Below are positions 49,701 through 62,580 of a DNA stretch of 64,000 bases, piece by piece; within the stretch, counting starts at the first letter, position 1, and the number at the start of each line of letters is the position of its first letter. The stretch spans positions 143,854-207,853 of the forward strand of contig JXTC01000299.1 of the NCBI GenBank assembly GCA_002914845.1. Reading direction: 5' to 3'. The notes beneath the pieces are model-generated. The model saw only the letters and a list, made by a program, of their open reading frames with translations, was not told where the DNA came from and made no database searches. This DNA comes from Trema orientale (Eukaryota > Streptophyta > Magnoliopsida > Rosales > Cannabaceae). The position numbers and the translations under genes were made by a program.

Positions 49701-50679
49701 GGTGCCAAATAATGACTACACAAGAGATAAAATATACACAATATGTCATTTTGGTCATCCTATTCCTCCTTTTTAATCAGCCAAGTATACGTATGACAGC
49801 CGATTTCAATTTAAGCCCCAGTGGTCATTAATCCTTACATATAGTATATATAAGTGCTTTAAAAACGTGTAAGATAGAAATGATAATTATAATACAAATG
49901 GACAGAATACGATAAATTTTGCAGTTTCAGAATCAATATATAATCCATGCAGTAGGGTGATCCTTTCGTACTTGCCCAAAATTGTGAACATGCAAGCATA
50001 AATACACGCATGTGCAAAATTATTATTCTTATTATTTTTTTGGGATAAGAAACACATGCACATATCATGTACATGTGACTGTATCCCCAATATCTACTAT
50101 AGTGTCACACATTTTGTCCTTTTTTGGCAGCCTCAAACTAATGTTGTCGTCCCTCACGAGGGGTGGAAAATAATGCAATTAATCCACGTAATTCTTTTTA
50201 TATATATTGTCAATATTGACAATGATCATGCCGAACCACAAATCAAAAGGAAAAATGTACAGCTACGATTTCTTACTACCATATTATAATGAATATTATT
50301 TTGTACTATACTGTAGTACATGAATCATTCGGATAAAATTTTGCATGGTTGCATCGAGGTCACGATCCATAGGATGTTTCCCTTTAATTTGACTCGTGAT
50401 CTAATTAATAATCGGCTTCCAATGTTACGACATGCACTCTTTCTTTATTTTGGCTTTACAATAAAGAGAAGACCTTGTGGCTTGTACGTAGTCGCATTAT
50501 TAAAAGGCAATTTATGGCGTTTACGTTGGAAGAAATAGAATCGTGTCTTTCTGCACCAGAATGAAATTTGAAAACAAATTAAACTGCACTGTTTCTATTT
50601 TTAAATAAAAATATAACTAACTTCGTTTAACCAAATAAAAAATAAAGTAATAATTTTAAAACAAAGACTGAATCATATG
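46778..50679. other. Intergenic with a split duplicated repeat; no gene seen
   Basis: 47225-47400 plus 48165-48370 correspond in order to 48920-49330 ('ataaataacattatcaaaac', 'caaaacaccttatagcaccc', 'caagtttgtaattccaaaaa'). The first copy is split by about 760 bp of unrelated AT-rich DNA. No protein domain recognised. Confidence 0.6.
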
Positions 50680-50684
50680 TAATC

Positions 50685-53116
50685 TGTCACGACCCAAACC
50701 TCGGGCCAATGGCAGAAGAGGAATTTCACAAGTGAAAATTTATAATTTGTTTTAGAAAATTTTAGAAACTTCAATTTTTCAGAAAAACGACAACCAGTTC
50801 AAAAACGATAGCTGCTGTAAAAGTTTATAAAAATAATTCAAATTGTAGATTCCTATAGTTTGTGATCACCACTAGATATAGACTGTTAATAATAGTAATA
50901 AAATATACATATGCATCATATCGTCATCACAAGTAGGCATAATAGATAATACAGGCTAAATCTAAAGTATGAGCCTTAAATGTTATTACAAATTCAAAGT
51001 GAGTTACTAAGTAGTTACCAACTACTAAACTAGTAATATTGATCTTCTAGTCCTAGTCACTCTGCTCCGGAGTTGCCCAAGTCATACTGTACACCACCTA
51101 AGAGGGGAAAGGTTAAGGGGGTGAGCATTCACATAATCAGTAGGAATTCAATTACCTTTTTAGTATGAATGCAACTTTTCAAACCTGCATGATTAGTACC
51201 TTTCCAAAATCCATTTATAAAACAAGTTTACAAAGTAATCAAGATCAAGAATAATCATGTATTCAAAACCAAAACCAAAATCATCATCATGTTCATAATC
51301 ATGTTGTACATATTATAAATCAACCAAGTATAAGTATATATACGAGCTCCCATCCTCTCATCACGATCCTGTAATACCTCTTGAACAGAGGTACCCAACA
51401 TCCTGACACTACCCGGAGGTGTGTCAGCAAATCCTGCACAGGGGCCTAGGTCTCTGACCTAGCACTGCAGTAACTCGCCAGCGATCTAAATACCATGATG
51501 CTAAAATAGAACTCAAGTGTGTGATCCTATGGTAGGTACAACATTTCACAGAGTATGTAATAACCATGCATCAAGTATATTAAGAAATCATGCTTTAAAA
51601 CTCATTTCATATTATTTTGAGATTTACAGAAAATTGGGCAGTATAATGGCTGTATTTTCCCAAAACCAAAATTTTAAACTTACATAAAAATCAACAAACC
51701 AATCCCAGAACAATCCAATATATCTCAACAATTCACAAGTTTATCAAATATCCAATCAAACCATTAAAATCCATGAAAATCGACATTTTCAAGAAATAAG
51801 TCATAATGCACATTTTAATCAAAATAAGTTTAAAACTTGGTAATTGAACCCCTACCTCACTTTGATAGCTAAGCTAAGCTATCGGCGCCATAGATTCCCC
51901 CGTTGGTCAACCAGTCGCTCGGAGGGTCGTTTCGGGATCCCGTGAGCTCTCTTTAAGGGGTGATTTTCCAAATGAAGCCTCAAATTGCAAAACGGAGGTC
52001 ACCACTGAATTCAAAGGATCCAAAAACGTTAGGTTTGACATATAATTCGATCAATTTGGGTCCCAGACCTATGGCACGTAAATCGAGGCGAAATCATGAG
52101 CCTCGCATCTCGGATTTCGTGTCAACTTAAAACCTATTGATGTTTTATGTCAAAACTCACCTTTTGATCTTACTTAGTCTAATTTCGAAGTCCAATTTCA
52201 GTTTCGAGGCCTCTTGCTAAAATTTGAGCTTAATTAGAAACTAATTAGAAAAGTTATAAAAATACCATTTTCTGAAAATGTTTAGGTAAACGCCACAAAT
52301 TTTAGATCAGTTTTTCTCCCAATCCGTTCATCTATTTTCCACAAATCTATCACTCATTCTCCTATCTTAAACCATATTTTCATCCCTCAAAGTTTCATGT
52401 ACAGTGGATTAACATAGCAAAAGTAATTGCACAAATGCTATTTTTCGTGACGAAAATCCTATAAAAACCTTTTAAACGCTCACCGGAGCTTCTTGGCCAG
52501 AAATTAATGGCGGTAGAGGGTGAACGCAGGTAGGGGGAGGCTTGGGCTTCGATTTGGTAGCAATGGGTGGTAGCTAAGGGTGGCGGAAGGCTGGATTTTT
52601 GGCCACGAAATGCGCAGCTTGCGTGTGCGAATTTCGCGACTTTGCGCGCAATTTCCAGCGACTAGGCGGCGCGACACTGGCGGGGGAGAGGTGACGCTAG
52701 TGCGTCTGGATGTGGGGAAGCTTTTCCGGCCAAAGTTGGGCAGTGGGTCAATGCCGGCGGCCAGATTTTGTGCCGCATAATAGAGGGGTGCGAGAAAAAG
52801 AAGAAGAAGAGAGGGAAGGGGAGAGAACACGTGAGAGTGAGAGGAAAATTAGGGATTTGGGGTATCTGGGGGAATTATGACATGTGTCACTTAATGGGCT
52901 GTTCAAAATAAGTTTTTAAAATTATAGTATGGCCCATTTTTTAATTTTTGTCTTCATCTAAGTCCTCAGAAATCTGATTTTAACCCCAACTTCAAATATT
53001 TCTATCACTTTAGCCCAAATCTGAATCTAATTCAATTTCAACCTCTTTTATTTATTTTTAATTCTTAACTTTGTGAAAAGACCAAAATACTCCTTATAAA
53101 AATCAAGGCTTTTACA
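50685..53116 (-). repeat. 3' LTR of the gypsy element
   Basis: 2432 bp, direct copy of 57953-60338. The GC-rich block at 52480-52800 contains several open frames that are not genes. The left boundary is fixed by the TAATC duplication. Confidence 0.93.
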
Positions 53117-53129
53117 TCCTCCTCTGCTT
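53117..53129 (-). other. Polypurine tract of the gypsy element
   Basis: AAGCAGAGGAGGA on the minus strand directly adjoins the 3' LTR, the start point of plus-strand DNA synthesis. Confidence 0.8.
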
Positions 53130-53163
53130 AAAAGAATTTCGTCCTAAAATTCAGAGACAAGAA

Positions 53164-54437
53164 TCAAAGTACAAACTCAAGCTGAAAGTTTAACAAATGG
53201 GGATACTTTTCATATATCTCGGTCTCAAGTTCCCAAGTTGCTTCTTCTTCCTTGTGGTATTCCCAAAGAACCTTGACAAGCAGAATCTCTCTGTTAGGAA
53301 GCACTTTGAGCTCTCTTTCCAGTATTCAAACTGGTTGCTCCTCACAAGTTACATTCTCTTGGATAGGTAATTCCATGTACTGGATAACATGAGATGGGTC
53401 AGGTATGTACTTTCTGAGCATTGAAATATGAAATACATTGTGTAATCGACTTAATTACGGTGCTAGATCTGGACGATAAGCAACAGGCCCATTTCTATCG
53501 GTAATCTCGAATGGTCCAATGTACCTTGAAGCTAGCTTCCTTTTAACTCCAAATCTCGTGACTCTACGCATTGGCAAGACTTTCAAGAATACCCTGTCAC
53601 TAGCATTAAACTCTACCTCGTGTCTTGTGGGTTATGCATAGCTTTTCTGGCGACTCTGAACAACTTTAAGTCTCTCTCTGATCTTGTTAACCTTCTCATT
53701 AGTCTCTTGTACTAGCTCTGGCCCAAGAGTAACACGCTCCTCTGTATCAACCCAACACAAGAGTGTTCTGCATGGCTCCATATGAGGTATAGTACCTCAT
53801 ATGGAGCCATGCTAAGACTGGTTTGGTAGCTGTTGTTGTAAGCAAACTCCACCAGTGACAGGTAATCATCCCAGCTTCCACCAAAATTCAATATACATGA
53901 GCGAAGCATGTCCTCTAGAATCTGTATAGTTCTCTCAAATTGGCCATCTATCTGAGGATGATGAGCTATACTGAGATTCAGTTCTGTTCCCAAAACTCTC
54001 CAAGACTTTGATGTAAACCTTGGATCTCTATCAAAAACTATGCTTGATGGTACCCCATGTAAGCAAACAATGTTGTCCATATAAAAACGATTCAGCTGTG
54101 TGAGTGAAAAGTCAATCCTGATCAGTATAAAGTGGGGGGCCTTTGTAATCCGATCAACTATCACCCAACCAATGTCATTCTTTCTTCGAGTTCTTGGTAA
54201 ACCTGTGACAAAATCCATAGTGATTTTATCCCATTTCCACTCTGGGATAGGTAAAGGCTGAAGTAGTCTAGTTAGCCTCTGGTGTTCTGCCTTGACTTGC
54301 TGACAAGTTATACACTTAGCCATAAAAGTAGCTACATCTTGTTTTATGCCTTTCCACCAGTATTGCCTCTTTAGATCATGGTACATCTTAGCGCTACCAG
54401 GATGTACTGTAAACTTAGACTTATGAGCCTCAGTCAA
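53164..54437 (-). pseudogene. gypsy integrase with C-terminal chromodomain
   Basis: Zinc-binding part H-x6-H...CITC (EAHKSKFTVHPG; MAKCITCQQVK), then the core with D in MDFVTGLP, D in FDRDPRF and E in QFERTIQ (family: GQTERTIQ). After SMAPYEVLY a 20-bp inverted repeat (53770-53812) destroys the reading. The end of pol (about 53330-53164) reads VLWEYHKEEEATWELETEIY, a chromodomain-like tail that in chromoviruses steers integration to heterochromatin, and stops at TGA 53164-53166. Confidence 0.93.
53770..53812. repeat. Perfect 20-bp inverted repeat inside the integrase
   Basis: Arms 53770-53789 and 53793-53812 are exact reverse complements with a 3-bp spacer. One arm is normal integrase sequence (MAPYE codons); the other replaces the expected next codons. 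Confidence 0.97.
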
Positions 54438-54704
54438 AATAGTCTCTCTAAGATGAGAGTCATTAGTTACAGCTAATCTTTCATTAAAAAGTACAAACCC
54501 TTCGCTGTTGGTACTCCAACCATCTAACTGCTCACCATTCTGAAGTTGATTCCAGATCGTTCTCAGTTCTTAATCTTGCTACTGACTTTATTGTACTATT
54601 TGGAGAAGTGATGGCGTAGCCACAATATTACTAATACAAGCAGTTATCCCATTTTCGTTGTACTCTAAGTTGTAGTCACTAATGGTAACCGAATTCTTCT
54701 AATC

Positions 54705-55148
54705 TTATAGTATCAAAGAAGCAAGCATTTTATGAGACTTTCTGCTCAAAGCATCAGCTACAACGTTGGCCTTTTCAGGATAGTACTGAAGTTCGAAGTC
54801 ATAGTCCTCCATATACTTAACCCATCTTCTTTGTCTCAAGTTCAAGTCTCGTTGAGTAAACAGATACTTCAGACTCTTATGATCAGAATAAATCTCAAAC
54901 TTCACACCATACAGATAGCATCTCCAAATCTTAAGAGCAAAGATCACCGTTGCTAACTCCAACTCACGAGTGGGATAGTTCTTCTCATGTGGCTTTAACT
55001 GACGGGAAGCATAAGCCACTACCTTGCTATTTTGCATTAAAACACATCTCAATCCTGAACCAGAAGTATCGGTATACACAATATAAGGTTCATTACTGTT
55101 AGGAACAGTAAGAATATGTGCAGTTATCAATCTTCTCTTTAATTCCAT
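54705..55148 (-). pseudogene. gypsy RNase H domain remnant
   Basis: Reads [54 protein letters not shown] and ends [11 protein letters not shown]. Key D, E and D positions are visible (YTDTS, TRELE, SDHKS). About 100 bp separate it from the RT, with frame breaks. Confidence 0.93.
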
Positions 55149-55284
55149 GAAAGCTACTTTGCAATCATCATTCTATACAAACTTGACATTCTTTCTAGTC
55201 AATTTTGCCAAAGGCATTGCGATTCTCGAGAAATTTTCAACAAAACGGTGGTAATAACCCACTAGACCAAGAAAACTTCTTATC

Positions 55285-56067
55285 TTAATTTTTCAGTCTC
55301 TCCCATTCTAGTACAGATTCTATCTTGGAAGGGTCAACCGAAATTCCTTCATAAGATATAACATGCTCTAAGAATTTCACTTCCGTCGTCCAGAAGTCAC
55401 ACTTGGATTTCTTGGCATAAAGTTGATGGTCTCTTAAGGTCTGAAGCATAATTCTCAAATGCTTAGCATGTTCTTCTCGAGTCTTAGAATAGATCAAGAT
55501 ATCATCGATGAAGACAACCACAAATTAATCTAAATAAGGTCTGAAAATTCTATTCATAAGGTCCATGAACATTGCTGAAGCATTAGTCAGACCAAATGGC
55601 ATAACTAGAAACTCAAAGTGTTCATAACGAGTCCTGAATGTAGTTTTTGGTACATCCTCCTCTCGGATCTTTAACTGATGATAACCAGATCTTAGATCAA
55701 TCATGGGAAAAAATCTAGATCCACCAAGTTGATCAAACAGTTCATCGATCCTTAGTAAAGGATATTTGTTCTTCACCGTTAGCTGATTCAGTCTTCTGTA
55801 ATCCACACAGAGCCGAAATATTTCATCAGCTTTCTTAGCAAATAGGACAGGAGTACCCCATAGAGAGGTACTACTCCTAATGACTCTTTTTGGTAAAAAA
55901 TCATCCAGCTGACTCCTCAACTCAGTCATTTCTGCTAGAGCTATGCGATAGGCTAGAATAGAAGCTGGTTGAGCCCCGGGAATCAAATCAATGTAGAAAT
56001 CGATCTCCCTATCACGTGGTAATCCCAGTGAATCCTCGGGAGAAATATCTGGAAACTCGCTAATCAC
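55285..56067 (-). pseudogene. gypsy reverse transcriptase, one in-frame stop
   Basis: Carries [40 protein letters not shown], then [21 protein letters not shown] stop at 55522-55524 follows FRPYLD, and right after it [17 protein letters not shown] supplies the catalytic F-I-D-D box in the same frame. The core is otherwise well kept. Confidence 0.95.
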
Positions 56068-56073
56068 TGATAT

Positions 56074-56524
56074 CTAAGGGTACTGATCAGCAGTTCCTAT
56101 CTCACCATCAATGGCAAACAAATTCCCATAGCACTCTAGTCTCTTCCTTCCACCTATGCATACTTTCAGAATAGGACTCGGTTTCAAAAGATTTAAATGA
56201 GCTTGGTAAATAATAGGATACCCACTCTTTGGAAAAAGAGTCACTTTCTTGTTGAAACAGTCAACAGTTGCTCGGTATTTGGATAGCCAATCCATACCGA
56301 GAATCACATCAAATTATTGCAAAGGCAACACAACCAAATCTGTTAGTAGCTTTCTACCATCAATCATAACAAGACAACTATGGCAGGCAGTAGAAACATC
56401 GGTAACTCCACCCATGGGTGTTCCCAAAGTCAATATATGATCTAACACATAGCATTCCAATCCCAATATTTGTGCAAATAACATAGAGATAAAGGAATGG
56501 GAAACATCAGTATCAAATAAGACA
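56074..56524 (-). pseudogene. gypsy aspartic protease, active site mutated
   Basis: The segment LFDTDVSHSF stands where the family has DTGASHSF, so the catalytic DTG is DTD. Then VILGMDWLSKY, the usual protease end, and a knuckle-free linker to RT. A stop separates the two halves near 56310. Confidence 0.88.
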
Positions 56525-57819
56525 TGATCCTAAGAGTAGGAAATAAGAAACATACCATCAACAATACCTCTGCTAGTGTGGTCATGAGCCTCATCTACCT
56601 CAACAACTGCATAAGCTTGACCAGAAGCTTTGCCTTTTCCTTTGTTTCCTCTTCCTTGGCCAAGGTGGCTGCTACTAGTTTCTGGACCGGTACTAGCATA
56701 TCCATGTCCTCCTTGGTTCCCAGAACTCTGTGGAGTCTGAAAATTTTGAGTATAGGCCTGGTTGTAGCCCGAACCTTGTGGCCTATACTGATGTTGGTAT
56801 TGAGAACCATAAGACTGCTGGTAAGGAGTAGAAGTAAATGCCTGAGACTGGGTTTGAGATTGCACTGGTCTCATCTGATTGCCCTGAAAAGGAACTGAGG
56901 TACTCTGACTTCCCTATCCTCCCTGAGACAATAGAGATTTTTATTGGTGGTAGGGGCAAGCCTTCTTTTGGTGGCCTTGCTGTCCATAATTGAAGCATCC
57001 ATAAGGTCCATAGCGACCTTTCCCTGAAGAGCCGCTACTGTTGCTACTCCTATTATTCTGAGAATTCTGCCCTTGCCATTGTCCTTGGTTCTTCTTGTTC
57101 ATCTTTCTCCCATTGCCCTTGTTTCTCGTATGATCCCTCGTTGTTGACCGATCATCAAGAAAAGCCTCAGCTTTTTGGGCTACAGCAACTAAGTCAACAA
57201 AGTTGCTGAAGGGTCATGTCACAATCTTCTCCAATATGGCTGGCCTCAAAGCTTCCATAAACCTGACAATCTAGAGGGTAGGGTCGGTTCCTAGTGCATA
57301 GGCATATTGTGCCAACTCCATAAACTACATATAGTATTCATTCACCGTCATGTCATCCTGCTTAAGCCGTTCATACTCTCTAATTATAGCAGCTCTATGA
57401 CTAGCATTAGCATACTAGTCTCTGAACAGTCTTTCAAAAGTATTCCAAGTCATATCAGTCACATCCTGAGATAATTTGACTGTCTCCCACTAATTTATAG
57501 CTCTGTCAATCAGCTTATAAGTACCAAATATTACTTGGAACTCAGTTGGTGTTCCAATAGTAGCAAAAGTTCACTTGATGTCTCTAAGTCATCTCCTAGC
57601 TAAAGTGGGATCAGGTCTCCCATCAAATGATGGCGGATTGAGCTTCATGAAGTCTTTAAAGAAATTAGCCAAACGGGCCTCAGGGTTTCGCTCTATCCTT
57701 AAACTCGGTAATGCTCTTAAAGCATCATACAAGTTTGCCAGAGGATCATGGACTTGCTGTTGTTGTGGAGGTGTTTCAGCCCTAGGCTCTTGCCTCAGTA
57801 TTTTATTCCTCGGAGGCAT
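56525..57819 (-). pseudogene. gypsy gag with damaged CCHC knuckle
   Basis: Begins MPPRNKILRQEPRAETPPQQ (ATG at 57819). LNPPSFDGRPDPTLARR is the retrotransposon-gag start, soon followed by a stop. Frame-broken pieces continue. At about 57000-56945 the knuckle reads CFNYGQQGHQKKAC, where Tyr replaces the second Cys (a single G-to-A change), then a stop. A Gln/Ser/Gly-rich linker follows (56874-56530). Non-functional. Confidence 0.9.
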
Positions 57820-57930
57820 TTTAATTCTATATTCATATGCTAAAGTATTAGTGAGACAGTGATGCAAGTATTTTTGAAAAAGAAGTCACAATCTAGTTTA
57901 ATAGTGTCACATCCGAGGTAATTAAACCTA

Positions 57931-57943
57931 TGCTCTGATACCA
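57931..57943 (-). other. Primer-binding site for initiator-Met tRNA
   Basis: On the minus strand TGGTATCAGAGCA lies 9 bp inside the 5' LTR. It is complementary to the 3' end of plant initiator methionine tRNA, the normal primer for gypsy reverse transcription. Confidence 0.9.
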
Positions 57944-57952
57944 AAAATTTTC

Positions 57953-60338
57953 TGTCACGACCCAAACCCCGGGCCAGTGGCAGAAGAGGAATTTCACAAG
58001 TGAAAATTCATAATTTGTCTTAAAAATTTTAGAAACTTCAATTTTTCAAAAAAATGACAACTAGTTCAAAAACGATAGCTACTGTAAAAGTTTATAAAAA
58101 TAATTCAAATTATAGATTCCTACAGTTTGTGATCACCACTAGATATAGATTGTTAATAATAGTAATAAAACATATACATGCATCACATCGTCATCACAAG
58201 TAGGCATAATAAATAATACAGGTTAAATCAAAAGTATGAGCCTTAAATATTATTACAAATCCAAAGTGAGTTACTAAGTAGTTACCAACTACTAAACTAG
58301 TAATATTCTTTCAGTCCTAGTCATTCTGCTCCAGAGTTGCCTAAGTCACACTGTACACCACCTGAGAGGGGGAAGGTTAAGGAGGTGAGTATTCACATGC
58401 TCAGTAAGAATTCAATTACTTTTTTGGTATGAATATAACTTTTCAAACCTGCATGATTAGTATCTTTCCAAAATCTATTTATAAAACAAGTTTACAAAGT
58501 AATCAAGATCAAGAGTAATCATGTATTCAAAACCAAAACCAAAATCACCATCATGTTCATAATCATGTTGTATATATCATAAATCAACCAAGTACAAGTA
58601 TATGTATGAGCTCCCATCCTCTCATCACGGTCCTGTAATACCTCTTGAATAGAGATACCCAGCATCCTGACACTACCCGAAGGTGTGTCAGCAAATCCTG
58701 CGCAGGGGCCTAAGTCTCTCATCTAACGCTGCAGCAACTTGCCAGTGATCTAAATACCATGACGCTAAAATGGAACTCAAGTGTATGATCCTATGGTAGG
58801 TACAACATTTCATAGAGTATATAATAACCATGCATCAAGTATATCAAGAAATCATGCTTTAAAACTCATTTGGTATTATTCTGGGATTTACAGAAAATTG
58901 GGCAGCATAAAGGCTGTATTTTTCCAAAATCAAAATTTTAAACCCGCATAAAAATCATACAAACCAATCCCAAAACAATCTAATATATCTCAACAGTTCA
59001 CAAGTTCATCAAATATCCAATCAAATCATTGAAATTCATGAAAATCGACATTTTCAAGAAATAGGTGATAATACACATTTTAAATCAAAATAAGTTTAAA
59101 ATTTAGTATTTGAACCCCTACCTTGCTTTGATAGCTAAGCTAAGCTATGGGCGCCGTAGATTCTCCCGTTGGTCAACCGGCCACTCAGAGGGTCGTTTCG
59201 GGATCCTATGAGCTCACTTTAAGGGGTGACTTTCCAAACGAAATCTCAAATTGTGAAACAAAGGTCACCATTGAATTCGGAGCACCCGAAAACGTTAGGT
59301 TTGACATATAATTCGATTAATTTGGGCCAAGGGCCCGTGGCACACAAATCGAGGCGAAATCATGAGCCTCGCGTCTTGGATTTCGTATCAACTCAAAACC
59401 TATTGATGTTTTATATCAAAACTCGTCTCTTGATTTTACTTAGTCCAATTCCGAAGTCCAATTTTAGTTTCGAGGCCCCTAGCTCAAATTTGGGCTTAAT
59501 TAGAAACTAATTAGAGAAGTTATAAAAATACCATTTTCTGAAAATATTTAGATAAATGCCACAAATTTCAGATCAGTTTTTCTCCCAATCCGTTCATTCA
59601 TTTTCTACAAATCTACCACCCATTCCCCTATCTTAAACCATATTTTCATCCCTCAAAGTTTCATGTACAATGAATTAATATAGCAAAAGTAATTACACAA
59701 ATGCCATTTTTCGTGATGAAAATACCATAAAAACTTTAAAACGCTCACTGGAGCTTCTTGGCCGAAAATTAATGGCGGTGGAGGATGAACTCAGGTAGGA
59801 AGAGGCTTGGGCTTCGATTTAGTAGCGGTAGATGGCGGCTAAGGGTGGCAGAACGCGACTTTGCGCTCAATTTCCGGTGACTAGGTGGCCCAACACCGGC
59901 GGGGGAGGGGCCGCGCTGGTGCGTCTGGATGTGGAGAAGCTTTTGCAGTAGAAGTTGGGCAGTGGGTCGATGCCGGCGGCCGGATTTTGTGCCGCACAAT
60001 GGAGGGGTGCGAGAAGAAGAAGAAGAAGAAGAGAGGGAAGGGAATAGAACACGTGAGAGTGAGAAGAAAATTAGGAATTTGGGGTATTTGGGGGAATTAT
60101 GATATGTGTCACTTAGTAGGCTGGTCAAAATAAGTTTTTAAAATTATAGTATGGCTCATTTTTCCATTTTTGTCTTTATTTAAGTCTTCAAAAATCTGAT
60201 TTTGACCCCAACTTCAAATATTTCTATCACTTTAGCCCAAATCCAAATCTAATTCAATTTCAACCTCTTTTATTTATTTTTAATTCTCAATTTTGTGAAA
60301 AAACCAAAATACCCCTTATAAAAATTAATGTTTTTACA
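57953..60338 (-). repeat. 5' LTR of the gypsy element
   Basis: 2386 bp. It is 46 bp shorter than the other LTR, mostly because a segment of about 50 bp is missing around 59855 ('ggcagaacgcgac' here; the other LTR has an extra 'ggatttttggccacgaaatg' stretch). Its GC-rich part (59740-60020) is likely the transcribed leader. Ends TG...CA on both strands. Confidence 0.93.
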
Positions 60339-60343
60339 TAATC

Positions 60344-61053
60344 CATAACAATAAACAATGGTCAAAACTCTTTTGATCTACTGACAAATAGAGAAAACAT
60401 TTGTGCACAAGATATTGAAAAAGCACACTCAACTCCACAAGAGAGGCAACTAAGTACCATTACCTCTTCAACTCTTTTGAATCTACTTCCACCATCTGAG
60501 TCGGCTCCTTTGATTAGTATATTATTTTTATCACAAAAGTCGATCTTTTTCGGGATAATTCTTAAAGATCTGAATTGTAGAATCTTCAAACGTAGAAGAG
60601 TACAATAAAAACCACATGTGCATAAGGGGAAAAACAAAATCGAAACCTACACATATGTTTTAAGTGGGAGAAAACCTTCAAGAGTGGCTATTGTAGATTT
60701 TGTCAAAATAAATAAATCAATAATTCAATAGTTTGAGTACTAAATGTTTACTGTTATATATGGTTTGTCAGTAGTAATTTGATTTTATATTAGATTTATT
60801 AGAATAAATAAATAAAAAACCTTCTATTTAAAAAGATATTAATGCACTATTGGTTGGTGAAAGTAGTAATACGAAGTAAAATAAATAAAATATATAGCAT
60901 AAAAAATAATAAAACGGATTAATTTATTAATTACTATTATGTTATGGTCCTCTCTCCATCTTCCTGACATCCTTCCTTATAACTTTTTGTTAGCTTTCAT
61001 TGATTATATTATATATATATATATGGTTGCCAATCTGGTAGGTATTGGTGCCC

Positions 61054-61099
<46 letters not shown>

Positions 61100-61868
61100 T
61101 AAGCTAACATACGTATTACGTATACATAAAATTGGTTGAACTCTATGAATTGGTCCAAGCAAACCAAGAAAGTCAAATTCAATAAATATTAATTTATCTT
61201 GTTTATTAGAGGATACTTGCTAAATACACCTCATTATTAGTTCTTCAATGTTGGGAAACAGCCTACACGATCACCCAATGGAACCAATCCTAGACTTGAT
61301 ATGAAACTAGTAAATTTCTCGTTGATAAAGTCATTTGTTTATTCTTAATTTTAAAAATAATACATTAAATTTAACATGTTTGAAACTAGCCAGCATCCCA
61401 TTGTAATCACATGAGTCATGTTGAAGGAACAAAAAAAAGGACGGAAAAAAAAAAAAAAAAACATTCACAACCCGACTCAAACCTGAATTCCCCCTTTTTT
61501 TTTCTCAAAAAATAAAGGGTACTATTTTAGCTTTAAACTTAACCTAAATCCGATGCATGAAGACTAGACCAAACCAAAATATTTTATATGTCGATCTTTG
61601 ATTCTTGTTTTTCCCAACTCAAAATTAACTCGAACACGAGAACCCGCACGATGTTCACTACTACTTGCTACCCACCCATTGAACCAGTGATGAGTTAAAG
61701 TAGGTTTCAAAAAAAAGAAAAGGTAAGTTATAGTAAAGTTGTAAAGGTTTAATTTTAAAGTACATTTTCATTTCTTTAGTTTGATTTTTCGGATAGGCAT
61801 CATTTTATCATCAGTAATGTAAAAAATGCCTCTATATTATGAAGTTCCGCCAAATTTTCCTCAAAGTA
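60344..61868. other. Intergenic with (TA)n tract and MITE fragment
   Basis: 61009-61099 is broken (TA)n containing 'ggttgccaatctggtaggta' and 'ttggtgccc' (61023-61056), a short relative of the element at 11445-11685. No gene-like frame; 61430-61700 is unremarkable. Confidence 0.5.
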
Positions 61869-62250
61869 GGCTTTGTTTGGAATATGGAAATTACCGGGGA
61901 AAAAAATAATTAACGGAAAGCCAAGTGGAAAAAAAAAACAAAAAGAGAAAGATCAGGAAAAAAAAATTGCTCACTATTTGTTTTTTCTCTTGTTTGGTGG
62001 TTGAGAAAAACCATAGAGAAAAAGAAATAAAATATTTAACTTGTTGAAGAGAGTAGCTACAACAACCTCACCTCAGCAAGCATGGTGCAAAGGAATTTTT
62101 TTTTCTTCTCCTATTTTTCATGAATTCGAAATCCCTTCAATACAAATTTTCCTTAGAGTTTTCTTCAGATTTTGCAAACAAAAGAAGATAAAATCCTTGT
62201 GCAATTACCCTTTTTCCTACTATATAATTTTCAAATTCCAAACAGAGCCT
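61869..62250. mobile_element. PIF/Harbinger (Tourist-like) MITE
   Basis: 382 bp with inverted ends GGCTTTGTTTGGAATATG and GGCTCTGTTTGGAATTTG. Flanking triplets are GTA and TTA, a probable TWA duplication with one change. A 79-codon frame inside is spurious. Confidence 0.65.
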
Positions 62251-62464
62251 TATTTTGAGATAATATTTCTTTTGCATTGAAAGTTCCCAAACACATCAAT
62301 TTTATTATCTTTTTTCTTTTTTCTCCTAATCAAGTGGAAAGGAATGATGGTAAAGATCATTTGAGAGGGATATATTGTTAAAATACAAAGGGTAAGCTGT
62401 CATTTTAAATTTCATTCTAGTTATAAATGGTTGGCATAAAGTGGACAAAATTTAATGGAAATGA

Positions 62465-62580
62465 ATTTTTTTTTTTTTTTTGAAACAAGAACTGCATTAA
62501 CATAAAGCTTCCGAGACCACTAAGGTGGCAATACAAGGCGGAGTTTCCTGACTCCAGAAACGATCAGAATTATAAGAAAT
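62465..62580 (-). mobile_element. Possible LINE 3'-end fragment
   Basis: A run of T followed by 'gaaacaagaactgcattaac' is, on the minus strand, GTTAATGCAGTTCTTGTTTC plus poly(A), a wording common at plant LINE 3' ends. Only about 110 bp; assignment tentative. Confidence 0.4.

Larger units (their letters stand above)
50685..60338 (-). mobile_element. Ty3/gypsy chromovirus (Tekay/Del-like), complete structure, coding dead
   Basis: 9654 bp with LTRs TGTCACGA...TTTTACA at 50685-53116 and 57953-60338, flanked by exact 5-bp target duplications TAATC (50680-50684 and 60339-60343). Gene order read leftward is gag, protease, RT, RNase H, integrase, chromodomain, which fits the chromovirus clade. PBS and polypurine tract are present. 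Stops and frameshifts in every domain mean it cannot move by itself. The LTRs differ at about 6% of positions in the first 340 bp (my hand count), mostly C/T and G/A, as expected from methylated cytosine decay. Confidence 0.95.

Noticed and set aside
52504..52830. 108-codon frame and its counterpart at 59769-60128
   Set aside because: Both are the same GC-rich part of the two gypsy LTRs; the Pro/Ser/Leu-rich translation is leader sequence, not a gene.
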